A stretch of 64,000 bases of DNA from contig OX638370.1 of the NCBI GenBank assembly GCA_951812925.1, positions 30,619,964-30,683,963 of the forward strand, read 5' to 3'. The translations under genes and the position numbers were made by a program. Shown one piece after another: positions 11,520-23,520 of the stretch. This DNA comes from Calliopum simillimum. Lineage: Eukaryota > Arthropoda > Insecta > Diptera > Lauxaniidae. The notes below the pieces were generated by a model. It saw only the letters and a list, made by a program, of their open reading frames with translations. It searched no databases and had not been told where the DNA came from. Position 1 is the first letter of the stretch, and every line of letters begins with the position of its first letter.

Positions 11520-13153
11520 ACTCATATGAAGTTGGCTCCGTAATTTTTGAAAACCGAAAATTATTTTAGAGTTCTGGGTCCGTTGGGAATAGTTCTTTCA
11601 GAAAATTCGAAATAGTTCTGTGAAATTGGACCAAAAATCGGAGGTGTACCGCTTTTTGGTCAGCGCCGTTTTTTTTACGTAGAGGAGTCCTGATAACATT
11701 TTTGAGCTCACAAGAAAGAGTTCTGGAGTTCTTTATACTTTTTTTTAATTGTTTTTTTTTTTTTTTTTTGTGAATAAATTTTACGATTTAATTTTTTAAT
11801 AAAAACAATAAGAGGATACCTTTAATCTCGTAAACTCGTAAACCATGAAAAACTCGAAAGTTTACGAGCTTGTTTTCAGGAACACACATTTCTAAAAACG
11901 TGTAAGCAACGTATCAGCTGTCATATAATTTGAAAAATATTCAATTCAAATTCAATTTTCGAAACAAAAAATGTTTTTTCAATACATTTATTTGACAACA
12001 ATCGCTCTCGTACTTTTTCGAGGCTATTTACGCATTGAATTTGCCTCGTAAGTTTTCGAGGCCTGATAAACTTTTTTTCATACAAATTTTTAAATTTTGC
12101 TTACGAGGCTCGAAAGTTTTCGAGGTTTACGTGCTTTTCGAGGCTTTTAGGAGATTAAAGGAATCCCCTTTTTAATTTAAATTTTACTGCCTTCGCGCTT
12201 GGCGAAAATTAATAAAAAAAATTTAATCGTGTTTTAGCCTTTTATAAAATAAAGAAAAGAAAATTCGGATTACAGATCTGGATGGGGCTCAAAGAGTACT
12301 AAAGAAAGCTTTCGTAACATTTTTCCGAAATACTCGTACTTTTCATTTTAATCGAAAAATAAAAAATGTTCGGTATTTTACTAAGTATCCGAAAATGACT
12401 ATCCGTAGAGGAGTTCTGATTGGAGTTCCGGATAGGACTCGAAAGAGTTTTAAAAAAATCTTAGTAACATTTTTCCGAAATATTAGTACTTTTCGTATAA
12501 ATCGAAAATTCAGAAAAAAGTCAGAACTCCTCTTCGGATAACTATTCCTTTTCGGTTATTTAGTAAAAGAACGAAATTTTTTTCTAATTTTTCGATTAAA
12601 ATGAAAAGTACAAATATTTTGCAAAAATTTTACTTAATGGTCTAACTTCAAGTGCAACCTTCAACTCCGATCAGAACTCCTCTACGGCAAAATTTTCATT
12701 TTCGAATACTAAAAAAAAAACGAAAATTTTTCTGACTTTTCTATTAAAATGAAAAGTGCGAATATTTCGGAAAAATGTTACTAAGATTTTCTTTAGAACT
12801 CCTTGAGCCCTATCCAGATCTGTAATCAGAACTTTTTTTTTTGTTAGAAACTTAAAACTTTTCTGAAAAATGTTTTCAAAAAAAAAAAAGAATAAAATTA
12901 AAAAAAAAAGAAGTATAAAGAACTCCAGAGCTCTTTCTTGTGAGCTCAAACATGTTATCAGAACTCCTCCACGTGAAAAACACGGTGCTGAGCAAAAAAC
13001 GGTACACATCCGATTTTTGGTCCAGTTTCACAGAAATTTTTGCGAATTTTGTGAAAGAACTCCAGAACTATTCCCAACGAACTCAGAACTCTAAAAAAAA
13101 TTCGGTTCTCGAAAATTACGGAGCCAACTTTACGGAGCCAACTTCACATGATT
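11520..13153. mobile_element. Foldback element with 9-bp target duplication
   Basis: Outer arms about 11520-11760 and 12890-13153 are inverted copies with visible divergence and a small duplication at the right end (CTTTACGGAGCCAA). Ends read ACTCATATGAAGTTGG and, inward from the right, AATCATGTGAAGTTGG. The direct repeat AAAAGTGAC flanks it at 11511-11519 and 13154-13162. Inside are further paired units around 12265-12480 and 12700-12830 (GATTACAGATCTGGAT, CATTTTTCCGAAAT). Long modular arms with a 9-bp duplication match foldback or Mutator-like elements (family knowledge). Frames predicted within the arms are by-products of the repeat. No transposase. Confidence 0.8.
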
Positions 13154-13162
13154 AAAAGTGAC

Positions 13163-14319
13163 TATCGAAAAAATGTGGCACCACCATGCACAATGGCATT
13201 AGTCGCGCTAAACAGGTGATATATTGCGTAACGGTTCTACATCTGTTTTGTAATGACACCTTCCGATCTTAATCAGATACAAAGTTCAGATATTCAAATC
13301 CCTACTTGGAATCTTGTTTAATATCAAGTAATTCATCGTCAATTCGATAAACAGATTTTTCTAGCTCAGTGTTTGTAAATAAAGTTTTTGTTTAGTCAGT
13401 CCTTAAAACACTGTTTAAAATGACAAGCTCGCTATTCATCATTTATTAATGAAATTCGTACTAATTACAATATTTGTTATTGGCTTGTTTTCTTTTCTTT
13501 TACTTAATTTCAATATGCTTTAGCCTAATTTTTATTTTTATTAAAATAATTTTTTCCAATTTTACTTTTTTTCTCTCCATTTTAATTAAAGTGCATCGTA
13601 ATTCATTTTATTTTTCAATTTTCTTTCAATTGCTTTTTTCCCATTTCATACATTCATCATCAACTTTAACTGCATTCAAGCTGTTTTCATTTTATTTTTG
13701 TTTACTTTATGCATTTTTTATTTTCGAGTATTCGTCTCTTCCTTTTTTTATATTCAATTCTTTCGATTGCTGCAATGACATTTGCTTCGTTGCTTTTAGC
13801 CGCTTTCGTTTGGCTCGAGTCGTTGTTGTTGTTGGTGTTGTTGTTGTTATTATAGTCGTTGTAATCGGATCCTCCATGGCTCTGTTGTTGTTGTTTTCAA
13901 CAGCAGTTCTGACTAATAGAGCTGCCAGCTGTTTGCGTTTTTAATAATAGAAAATGTATTGTGTTTTCGTTGTTCGTTCGTCTCTTTTTCCAAATTATTA
14001 AAGCAGGAAATTGTATTTTTTTGCTGCTGCTGCTGCCTTCTGGTTTTTCTTTTACTTCTCTCTTGTGTGCTGCACCTCTAGCATTTGTTGTTGTTGTTGA
14101 GGATTACGTTTTAGTTTTGGGTCCTCATCCCACGTGCCAAATGTGCACCTTTTCAGTTTATTTTTGTTTGTGTTTTCTTATTTTTGGAAAGCACACAGTT
14201 TTCGGTTGATTAATGGCTTAAGATTTTGTTACAGGGTGTTGTGTTGCGTTAACCTTTTCTTTTAAAGTTAAAACTTAAGAATGTACGTATGTTTGTAAAT
14301 TGAAATGTGTATGTATGTA
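13163..14319. other. Unique sequence, T- and GTT-rich; possible minus-strand 5' UTR
   Basis: Plus-strand frames here are strings of Phe/Leu/Ile/Val from T-rich DNA. Read on the minus strand, 13800-14110 is CAA-rich with GCAGCAGCAGCAG, like fly 5' UTR, and contains a 56-codon Thr-rich frame (13877 to 13707). No homology recognised, so no gene is called. Confidence 0.35.
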
Positions 14320-15090
14320 CAGTGACTCACGAAATTGATCACGCTTTGGCTATGAATGCAAACAACTAATAAAAAGTTTGAAATGTGTTTGGGAGAAGGC
14401 TCAATAATGGTTTGGGCGTGTATGATCACTAGAGGTGTTGGCAGAGTTACCAAAATCGAAGGTCGAATAACAGCAAAGTCGTTATACTGAAATGCTACGA
14501 AGTCATTGGCTTGGTACTTTACAAGATTTGAAGGTAAATGCTTCGATTATTGTCTTTCAGCAGGACAATAATCCAAAACACTGCAATGAATACACTAAAA
14601 TGGCTTTCAGATAATGGAATTACAACAATAAAATGGCCCTCGTAATCTCCAGACCTCAATCCTATTGAGCATCTATGGGGCATATTTAAAAAACCAATGG
14701 CAGGTGAAACAGGTACTCTTAATGAATTGTGGCCAAAGGCTTAAAATGATTGGGATGCTATTGCTCCAGAAATTGTGAAATTCTTCTAGAAGTATACCCA
14801 GAAGAATAAAAGTAGTTAATGATGCACTAGGAGGCTATAAATAATATTAATATTAGTTTCCAAAGTTCATAATGTAAACTCACAAAATTGATCACATTGA
14901 ATGTTTTTGATTTTGTTTTATTATTTTTTATTTAAGATAGACTTTTTGTGGAATTTGTCCCTTGTTTATTTTCCTTTACTTAATGCAGTTTTACCAAAAT
15001 AAAGACACATTAAAAATACAAACCCTTTTCAGACTTTTTATTAGTTGTTTGCATTCATAGCCAAAGCGTGATCAATTTCGTGAGTCACTG
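14320..15090 (+). mobile_element. Internally deleted Tc1-like transposon
   Basis: Both ends carry the same inverted repeat of about 60 bases, starting CAGTGACTCACGAAATTGAT, with the two copies almost identical. TA precedes the left end; the right TA is not evident. The N-terminal half of the transposase is missing directly after the left repeat. A second copy of ACTCACAAAATTGATCACA at about 14880 has left-end orientation, suggesting rearrangement of the subterminal region. Confidence 0.85.
14385..14800 (+). pseudogene. Tc1-like transposase, C-terminal relic
   Basis: Conceptual translation across stops gives GSIMVWACM, then FQQDNNPKHC (second catalytic Asp region) and PDLNPIEHLWG (third acidic residue), the usual order in Tc1 DDE transposases. 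Several in-frame stops, for example in WPS-stop-SPDLNP, make it non-functional. The DNA-binding domain and the first catalytic Asp region are absent. Confidence 0.8.
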
Positions 15091-15097
15091 TTTGTAT

Positions 15098-15937
15098 TCT
15101 CCTTTAACTCCTAGGAGGAGCATAGGGCCAATATGAAGCGTCTCCATTTGTTGCGATCCCTTGCGATGACTTTGATAATCTTGGATTTCCTTTTCCAGCG
15201 ACCTTTTCCAGTTGGTTTTGGGTCTACCACGTCCTCTACTGCCTTGTGGATTCCACTCAAGAGCCTGTCGCTGTGTGGTTTCCGGAGAGTATGACCAATC
15301 CATCTAGACTTGCGCAGCTTGACCTCGTTTGTTAAAGCCCTCTGATTGCATTTTTTCGGCATTTAATATAGTGCGAGGCCACCAAACCTTTAGTATACGC
15401 CTTAAACATTTGTTGCTTGGTATGCTTGGAATATGGTTATATTTCTAGCGATGGTTCGAAATCTGTACCAAATGAGACTTTTGTTTACAGGTTTCCATTC
15501 CATCACTGCCTTTACTGCATTTATACTTAACAAAAATCCAACTCCATCCCTGTGGATGTCATTTTGTGCTCTACCGGACTATAGAAAGTTTTCGCCGTCA
15601 GGTAGTAAATATTCGCCGGCAACGTTCCATCTACACTCGTTTAATCCCAAATATTTCAAGGTTAAATATGTGGAATTCTCTTACGGCTTGATGTATTTTG
15701 CCTGTAACTATCATTGAGAGTTCGAACATACCAAGAGCCGATGCGTATTCGAGTTTTCATCGAAAGGATTTTAAAATTTTGACGTACTATATTGGTTCCG
15801 ATTATAGGAGAATCATTCCTAACTATGAATGTTTCTTGCACCTCTAAATCCGATGTGCATGCTGCCGAGGCAGGTGGACTCACCACATTCTGGTGGGTAC
15901 CACTTGGAGAGATATATTCCATCGTTTTTCGATTCAT
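15098..15937 (-). pseudogene. RTE-like LINE relic: endonuclease start joined to C-terminal tail
   Basis: On the minus strand the copy starts with KTRIRIGSWYVRTLN (near 15745), the start of an APE-type endonuclease. It continues with frameshifts through ILGLNECRW, FLYSGRA and ITIFQAYQ (to about 15410), then jumps to the C-terminal tail SRWIGHTLRKP, GIHKAVEDVVDPKPTGKGRW and RDRNKWRRFILALCSS (15362-15111). The whole reverse transcriptase is deleted. The 3' end (CTCCTTTAACTCCTAGGAGG on the plus strand) is shared with 55029-55048. The tail is typical of LINEs with an RTE/BovB-like endonuclease; clade is inference. Confidence 0.8.
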
Positions 15938-16288
15938 GCTTCATTAGTATAATCTTCTCGGCCAACACAGTAAGTTATAAGTTTAAGGCTGGATCCGGCA
16001 AGCGCTGCAAATACATTGGCCAAATTCACTTTCAATTACAGCCGCCCAATCTGTAACAGACGTTGAACTGGGAGCCGCTCACTTTGGGTCAGACGCTTCA
16101 GGATTTCAACAAGATGCTTATTTTAAGGCGGCATCGACTCGCCTTGTCAGTGCCAGTTACGGGCATTGTGAGTATGCTATAACCTGCAATAAATTTAGAT
16201 CTAGATTAGATAACAAAACAATAAATGCTTTAATTTTCCTAAATTTATATTTTAATAATAATAAAAATGATTAACAGGAAAAAATGCA
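15938..16288 (-). other. Probable 5' part of the RTE-like LINE, then AT-rich spacer
   Basis: Moderately GC-rich sequence upstream (minus sense) of the endonuclease, without a clean frame, plausibly the LINE 5' region up to about 16190. The rest is AT-rich. Confidence 0.4.
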
Positions 16289-16718
16289 CAGAAAAAACGT
16301 ATCGATCGTGTTTTTAGTTAAAATCTAGTTTTTACGAATATTTTTGGCGTGTTGCTTATCAAAATGTGGCCGCAAGTATTATCAAATTGCAATAACTTAT
16401 GAACCGTGAGTCGCACCGGAAGAAGTGCCGATTTTTTTACTTTTATTGTTTGTAAAAAAATCGGTTTTTAATAAATAATTCTTAAACGGTAAATTTTTTT
16501 TAGCACATAATGAAAATTACATGTAGCGCATATGACTCTTCATTAAAAAGATTTTGACACTATTCCCCGTGAGACTCACAGTTCATAAGTTATCGCAATT
16601 TGATAATACTTGCGGCCATATTTTGAGAGGCAACCCAGCAAAAATATATTCCCCCATTCCTATATATATGAAAAAATTAGGTTTAAACTAAAAACTCGAT
16701 CGATACGTTTTTTTACTG
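16289..16718. mobile_element. Palindromic MITE (ACGTATCGATCG ends)
   Basis: Ends read CAGAAAAAACGTATCGATCG (left) and CAGTAAAAAAACGTATCGAT inward from the right. Inner arms also pair: TGTGGCCGCAAGTATTATC and AATTGCAATAACTTATGAAC near 16370-16405 with 16575-16625. Length about 430. No coding capacity and no certain target duplication. Confidence 0.7.
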
Positions 16719-16794
16719 CCAGATCTTATACTATTAAATTTAAAAAATTTTGATAAAAAAAATCAAAGTAATTTTTTTTTTTTTACTGTCAAAG

Positions 16795-16935
16795 ATACTT
16801 ACAGTTATCAATTTACAAAGTTTTATGTAAGCTATAAATTTTGTGAAAATCACAAAAATCACCAACTTCAAAACCCTCCCTTATTATTAATTCTGCATCG
16901 GTTACAAAAAAATGTACAGCTGGTACACTTGGCCT
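16795..16935 (+). repeat. Dispersed repeat, copy of 40636-40812
   Basis: Shares in order ATCAATTTACAAA, TAAGCT, AAATTTT, CCAACTTCAA and GGTACACTTGGC with 40636-40812, same orientation. Diverged; family not recognised. Confidence 0.55.
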
Positions 16936-16954
16936 GTTTTCCTTCAACAGTATT

Positions 16955-17198
16955 TATGAATTTTTGGTTTTTTTAAAAAAATGTATCTGTTTTAAGAAAT
17001 TGTTTTTTAATATTTTGTAGAAGTATAGTAGGGTTATTATAAGACAAAATATTGGGAAATTTTAATATTGAACTTCTGCTTTATTTAGAAAAAAAAAAAA
17101 AAATAACACAAATCCCCAAAAATCCCGGGATCCTGGGATTAAAATTTCTAGTCCCAAAAATCCCGGTATCGGAAGAAGTCCAAAAATTGGAATCCCTA
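16955..17198 (-). mobile_element. hAT terminal fragment (CCCGGGATCC type)
   Basis: Inverted relative of 48617-48890: TTTGTAGAAGTATAGTAGGG, AATATTGGGAAA, ATCCCGGGATCCTGGGATT, ending GGAATCCCTA at 17198, the complement of the hAT terminus TAGGGATTCC. Only one end is present. Confidence 0.7.
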
Positions 17199-19010
17199 GT
17201 TCTAAACTGATGTTGAATTTATTTTCACCGCAGGACAGTGTGGAGCGAATCTCGCAGTTTGAATCGCATGCTTTCAGATTTCAATAGGACTCCCCAATTT
17301 GGTCGTTTTTCTTCTATAAAAACGTTCTTGCCGGTATCTTTTGCTGTCAAAAAAAATGATTGTCATTTAATCCAAAAAATTAGACTTTGGCAACACTATC
17401 CTCTCTCTTTAGTATACAATACAAATCTCATACGGTATTCTTCACCATAACTAAACTGAATTTTTATGACTATTGGTGAAATTTATCTTTACTACTTTGC
17501 CTGCCCTCTGCCGCCTCCTCTCTTAAAGCACCGCCCCACAAATTACCCAATTACACAAACAACGACATGCTGACCATATCGTGCAAATACAAAATGAACC
17601 AGAATAGCAAAATAAAAATCAAATATATGTAACAAAATTAAATGAAGAAAAAACAAACAAAAAAAGAAACAAAATTTCCATAAAGTGCAATTTTAACTTC
17701 ACACTTTTCTCTGGAACTCTGTTTTATGCGAACCGCGCCGCCACCATTGCTCCTAAGCAGCAGCATACAGCACTCGTACAGTAACCAACCGAAGAGTATC
17801 TGAGAAAAACAACATAAAAAGGCAACCACACACAAGCAAAAAAAGAAAAAGAAATAAAAATAAAAATCAAGATTGTCACTTGGAAGTCAAACTTCATACT
17901 CACTCGTCCACACCATCGTCATCATCATCATGTCGCACCACCACCCCCCGTTTCATTCGTCGTAATTTTCACAATTGCCATAAAGCGAGCATATAAATCA
18001 ATAAGAAGCAAAGTATTCAAAGTCGAGATTTGTGTGGGAATAGAAACGATGACAACAACAATATTAGCTATGGAGGAGCCCTCGCGCACATTTTGTTCTC
18101 TATACTGGTTTTCCATATTTGTTGTAAGTAAGCGTGCGCTCATTTTCTCTGAGGAGCTACGAGTATATTGAGCATCACATGCTCGGCGGCGGCGTCGTCG
18201 TCGTCATTTGGTTGCTCATTTATACAAATGTTTACTCATTTGCTCACTCATCTTTGTTATAGGTTCAAAACTGGTTGCATTAGGCCAATTTGTTTGCCCC
18301 AAAAAAAAGTATATGTATATGCTCCACAATGCTGGTACTGCGCTATGCTCTTACGAGTGACACTGACAGAAATGCAAATGTTAACACTTAAGAAGATTAT
18401 AGGCATTTTGGGCCGGGTAGAAAGCAAATGCCTTACCAACATGGAAGTAGAAGTAGGACATGAAAAACAAATCTCTTTCCAGAATCAATATTACCCGCTT
18501 AACATGTTTCCCGAACAACATCATTTCATAAAAGAAGAAAATTCCGCGTTTTTCACTCGTTGGTCCCAATTAGGATCTGAACAAAAGCCGATGATACAAC
18601 ACTGAAGAAAGATTAAATGTCAATCATTTCGCTTCGGACTGCCAAATTGTTAGGGAAATATCAATATTTTGATATTTATCACCGTGTTTTTATATGTTGG
18701 CATTCATTCAATGTTCTACTCAAAATTTTTGAGAAGAAAAATACCATAAGGTTAGAAGTATATGTGGTATTCCCGAGGGTTCAACCTTTGTTTAACAACC
18801 CTGTCATAACCGCTCTGCTAACTAAATGGATATAACCAAGCTATGTACTTACTTTCGGATTCCTTCACTCAAAAGTGCAATCTTGCGTCCTAAATAACTA
18901 ATACATAAATCTTCTGATTATTGAAACAGAAGAAACTGAATTACAGTACTACCACCGAACTAAGAAACTTGATGCCTATCTCTAACAAAATCTTTAGATT
19001 CTTGTAGAAA
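17199..19010. other. Mostly unique noncoding sequence
   Basis: 17500-18260 is more complex in composition (CA-, CGT- and CAT-rich: CCATCGTCATCATCATCATG near 17912) and looks unique rather than transposon-derived, so it may hold regulatory sequence or an untranslated exon. The longest frame (18168-18605) lacks a recognisable domain and is not called. Confidence 0.35.
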
Positions 19011-19945
19011 CTGATACTTCTAAAAAATTCTTATTGACCTAAAAATTGATGTAGGCTTTTGCTTTTAATAATGAAAAAGTTAAATGCGCTCACAGGCGAG
19101 AACAAATATGCATCCACAATTCATTCAAAAAAAGTTAATCTCCTCCAGAATTAGTACAAAATTTTCAAGATCAGATCTTTCCATTGCAGAAGCACATGCT
19201 TCAATAGAAGTTGCAGAGCTCGAAAAGAGAAATGGACGGGAAGCCCATCGCCTTACTCTTTCCGCATCACTTTTTGTAAAATTCCAAATGCGTGTTGTAA
19301 TTCAAAGAATTCAGTTTGCTACCGCACATTCGCTTCCTATTGCTTTGTTATTGTTTTCTACGCACAATCGATCATTATAGCACTCGTCCTCAAAACAAAT
19401 AGGTTGCAGTTTGTTGTTGGTAATTTACATGCTCGTTAACTGCTTTACATGCTCGTTACCTGCTCTCCTCCAGAATTAGTAAAAAATTTTTCAAGATCAG
19501 ATCTATCCATTGCAGAAGCACATGTTAGAAACTGATACTTCTAAAAAATTCATATTGACCTAAAAATTGATGTAGACTTTTGCTTTTAATAATGAAAAAG
19601 TTAAATACGCTCACAGAAGAGAACGAATATGAATACACAATTCATTAAAAAAAAGTTAATCTCCTCCAGAATTAGTAAACAATTTTTCAAGATCAGATCT
19701 ATCATGCTTCAATAGAAGTTGCAGAGCCCGAAAAGAGAAAAAGACGGGATGCCCATCGCCTTACTCTTTCCACATCATTTTTTGTAAAATTCCAAATGCG
19801 TGTTGTAATTCAACGAATTCAGTTTGCTACCGCACATTCGCTTCCTATTGCTTTGTTATTGTTTTCTACTCACAATCGATCATTATAGCACTCGTCCTCA
19901 AAACAAATAGGTTGCAGTTTGTTGTTGGTAATTAACATGCTCGAT
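19011..19945 (+). repeat. Tandem duplication, period about 521
   Basis: CTGATACTTCTAAAAAATTC begins at 19011 and again at 19532. The copies run in parallel to about 19440 and 19945 through AATCTCCTCCAGAATTAGTA, AAGATCAGATC, GAAGCCCATCGCCTTACTC and CACAATCGATCATTATAGCA. A partial third piece (19462-19525) lies between them. One copy holds a 98-codon frame that is broken in the other, so coding function is unlikely. Confidence 0.78.
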
Positions 19946-20785
19946 TACTGCTTTCCTATTGTTTTTTTTTTCTGTTTTTTGTCGGTATTCACGGGGATAA
20001 CTTGCTTAGTTTTTTTTGGTGATGTTGGTATTTTAATGTTCCACTCTCAAATAATTTTTATGGGCATCGCTGATTTAACACAATAACTTTCAAGTAAATA
20101 AGCAGAAGTGATAAACAAGACCTAATCGCTAATATAATTTCAAGGCCAAAACTAAGATTTAGTGTCCAAGACCAAAACAGTAATACCTACATATTTACAA
20201 AAAAAATATGAAATTTTCTGTGTAGAGTCAGAATTGGCTCATCACCTCAGGATTTTATTTGAGGTAAAAACATAAGAAATGGATATTTCAGCATCTAACC
20301 TCAATTCGGATTCGGATTTTACGCAGAAAATTGCTTTGAAAATTACCCTCAAATCCAGACAAAAAATACTTTGTAATTATGTGTAATCCAACCAAGACTA
20401 CTGTTCGGTCTTGGTGAGTTATAGTTAACAGAAGTGTCACGTCCCTCGCAAACATAAAATCATCCTCAATACGGAATTTGACATCTTAAGAACCCAACTA
20501 AGGACTGTGCCAGAAAAATTTGATACTTTTGTTTCTTAAAATTATGGGTTACCTGATGATCGTGATGGTCGAAATATGAGTGCTATTTTTTCTATATAAC
20601 ATCACAATTAAAAAAATATATAACACTTGGTGATAACGCTTTAAAAAAAAGATGTCTACCAATTAATAAAAAGTTCGAAAACTGATTTGTACACTTTCTT
20701 GAAAAAACTGGATTTAAAATATTTAGTTGTAGATCAAAAAAACAAGTGCATCAAATAGCACTGTCTAAAGAGTTATTTTGAATTA
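19946..20785. other. AT-rich sequence, nothing recognised
   Basis: No gene or clear repeat. It may include the left end of the mariner/Tc1 relic that follows, but I could not find its terminal repeat. Confidence 0.35.
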
Positions 20786-20891
20786 TAGAAAAAATATAAA
20801 GCCTGACAAAGACGTACAGTTGGTCAAAAAGGCGAAGCAACTCTTTGAGCAAAATTCCGACAATTCAATACGAGATATTGCTGTAAGTACC

Positions 20892-21104
20892 TTCGATAGG
20901 TCAGCGGAATAAAAACACAATAATTATTGTGGAAAAAGGAACTTTGTCCAAAAAACCACATTTATTCACAGCACATAAAAATCACAATAAAAGCACAGCT
21001 TTTCACTACAATAGCTCAAATAATACTGATACATTATACAAATATGAAAATACATTTTGTTGATTCTCTGAGAAAAACTCGTATACAGGGTGTATACGAT
21101 ACAG
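20892..21104 (-). repeat. 3' LTR of the BEL/Pao element
   Basis: 213 bp; on the minus strand it starts CTGTATCGTATACACC and ends CCTATCGAA. Identical to 25623-25835. It contains AATAAA-like signals on the minus strand (GTGAATAAATG). Confidence 0.88.
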
Positions 21105-21329
21105 TGCCCGCAAAAACCAGCAGGTTTTTAATAATGATGCCCATCTCAATTAATTTGCTCAGATGGCTCGTCTGCAGTTTTGACAGATAAAATACAGATT
21201 TTCTGCACGGGTCGCTTCAATCGATTTAGCGTTTGCATCACAACTGATATAGATCCTTCCCAGAGACCATTGTGCTGGGGGAAATACTTCGCTCTTGATG
21301 CTTAAGTTATAATACACTTCTCGCCCTTG

Positions 21330-21500
21330 ACACTTCTCACACACCATTTTCAGCTCTTTATTCGCACCAACAAAAGATGTACCATTATCGCTGCAAATTC
21401 GCTCACAACGCCTTCGTCTGCAAATAAAACGCTCATAGCAAGCAATAAAAGATAAATAAGTTAAATCTGTCATAGTATCAATGTGCACTGCTCGTGTCTT
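21330..21500 (-). pseudogene. BEL/Pao integrase fragment
   Basis: Minus-strand translation contains HIDTMTDLTYLSFIACYERF then ICSDNGTSFVGANKELK, the core around the second catalytic Asp of BEL/Pao integrases. The frame stops soon after and the rest of the domain is lost. Confidence 0.82.
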
Positions 21501-22367
21501 TAAACAAGCAACATAAGCTACCTAACATTTTTTATTAAATACTACCTACTTAAACAACCATTTAAGGACAAAATTTACAATCATTATCTAAACCTGTATG
21601 TATGAAAGGTTTACCAATTCTTAATGTATCATCTTCTTGCAATGCAGATATTAATTTTTCTCACATTTTGCAAAATATCGCGCACAAATTACATTTTGCT
21701 CCATAATCGTGTTCTCCAAAACTTTTGTCTCACAAATTGCATTAGTACTTGCACAGCACCATGCATTGTCGCTCTATGAAGATTGCCAATAATCAAAAAT
21801 ATGCGAACCATTTTTAACTCTCATCGAATGCCTTATCTCATTGGCACATCAGTCCTGCTATTCTGCTGCCCACTCTTATTATTTAAAATGGAATTCAAGA
21901 ATTCAATTGAGCTCCCATGCTGCACATGTTTTCTTTTCTTTAGCACAAGTATTCATTTCGCAAAGTCTTTCTCTTTTTCTTATTTCAACAGAACTTCAAT
22001 TATTCTTTTTACATCTCTCAAAGGGCAAGCACCTGTTCCCTATTGCGCTTCGACTGTTACTCATTATCTTTATGCCTGGCTTCATCAATAAATTTTAGCA
22101 TAAATGCTAAAATATCTATAACATTCTCTAAGCTGTGCGCATACTCCAATGGGACAGCCCAGCCGATTACCGGAATATATTTGCATGCATATGATCATAT
22201 TTTGATATAATGCTGAGCACATTCAATTTAGCCTATATATTTTTCTAAAATTAACTCTATTCTTTTGGAGCATACAAATACTTTTTATGATCGACTTTCT
22301 CTTTTGAAGACAAACTTCGGCTCAATAAATTATCCGAGGTATATTTGGTGTTAACATGTGGCCAATC

Positions 22368-22580
22368 TCACTGTTGCTCATAATTTCTGATAAGATACCA
22401 ATAAGGTACTACTTGTGAATCGCACCGCAGGAAGTATTCACAACCTGCCCAGCCTATTTCCTCCAGCACTTTGGTCAGAAGTTGAACCAACAATCTTGCG
22501 CCAAACACTCTAATCTTGACACTGTTTCCATTTCCTACAGTGTTGCACGCGCTTTTGATGCTTAAAGTTTCACTGAAACT
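22368..22580 (-). pseudogene. BEL/Pao RNase H fragment
   Basis: Minus-strand translation VFGARLLVQLLTKVLEEIGW, then CEYFLRCDSQVVPYWYLI, fits the RNase H part of BEL/Pao pol (a helix, then the Asp-Ser-x-x-Val motif). Only this piece is readable. Confidence 0.65.
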
Positions 22581-23386
22581 CTCTTGCTTTGCTCCATTGT
22601 CACATAAATCACTGCACCATATATAATGCATCGAAAAACCATGTATCTGCACCTGTGTGCACGCAATCCTCCTGCTAATTATGAAATTTTCAAAATAGCA
22701 AATTCTTTCTCCAGCGCTATTCTATCTCATAATGAACATTTTTGCTTAATCTCTACTAACTTTCCATATAAAAAGCTCAAAATCACCGCTCTTCAAAAAA
22801 GCAGTGACCATATCCCTTACCAAGCGCCTATATCTCCGTATATGCACCCATTGCGCAATCATGCATTTAAAAATCTTGCTGTATTATATCAGTAGCCAAA
22901 AAGAATACCTCTTCGGCCCCTCTTGCATATTGAATCAAAGCTCCTACTGCGCTCTGTGTAGATGATGTCATACCAATATTTATGCAATGTGTCGACCTAA
23001 ATATTATCTTAATATCAGCATAAATCGCAATTGTATACCTTCTAAAACGCATAATTAAATGACATAGGTTTTTCTACATCTTATAAAACAATTGCTTTGA
23101 TGCTTTGATGCAAAGGCACGCCTGTTTCAGTCGAACCGTTTACAACAAAGACCACTCTAAATTTTATTTCATGACGCAATTAAAAATTACCTTGCTCTGC
23201 TCTACCAGTGTCTTTTCTCAAATGCTTAAGCTCGTGATATTTTCATAAAAGCAATATAAGTATTTTGCTTCAATGCACAATCTTTCTCCAATCGCTTCTC
23301 TTAAAACATGAACCATTTGAACATTCAATAATTCTTTTTTAAAGAAATAGTTACTGTAGAAAGCCCTAAACTATCTCTAGAATATG

Positions 23387-23520
23387 TTTACAAAAATTGT
23401 CTTTGGATATTTGTTCTTCTTCTGGTCTCAAATGTTTTAGCTCAGCAACTTGATCTAGTTGCCAAAGCCGCAGCAATATCTCATCTAAATGTCCGTTATT
23501 AGCGCACTCTACAGAAGCCA
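23387..23520 (-). pseudogene. BEL/Pao pol fragment before the reverse transcriptase
   Basis: Minus-strand LLRLWQLDQVAELKHLRPEE then EQISKDNF resembles the conserved lead-in to BEL/Pao reverse transcriptase (W-E-L-E ... L-S-P-E-D ... F). The catalytic reverse transcriptase that should follow at lower coordinates was not found. Confidence 0.55.

Noticed and set aside
12671..13155. Overlapping frames on both strands (112, 74 and 71 codons)
   Set aside because: They lie in the arms of the 11520-13153 foldback element and have no domain; their length comes from repeated text.
13474..14209. 156- and 82-codon hydrophobic frames
   Set aside because: Phe/Leu/Ile/Val strings from T- and GTT-rich DNA, no conserved motif; not evidence for a membrane protein.
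18168..18605. 145-codon frame as a gene
   Set aside because: No recognisable domain, opposing frames of similar size on the other strand, no supporting splice or promoter signals.
20927..21190. 87-codon frame, repeated in part at 25658-25861
   Set aside because: It is within the identical LTRs of the BEL/Pao element, so the repeat is the LTR and not a gene family.
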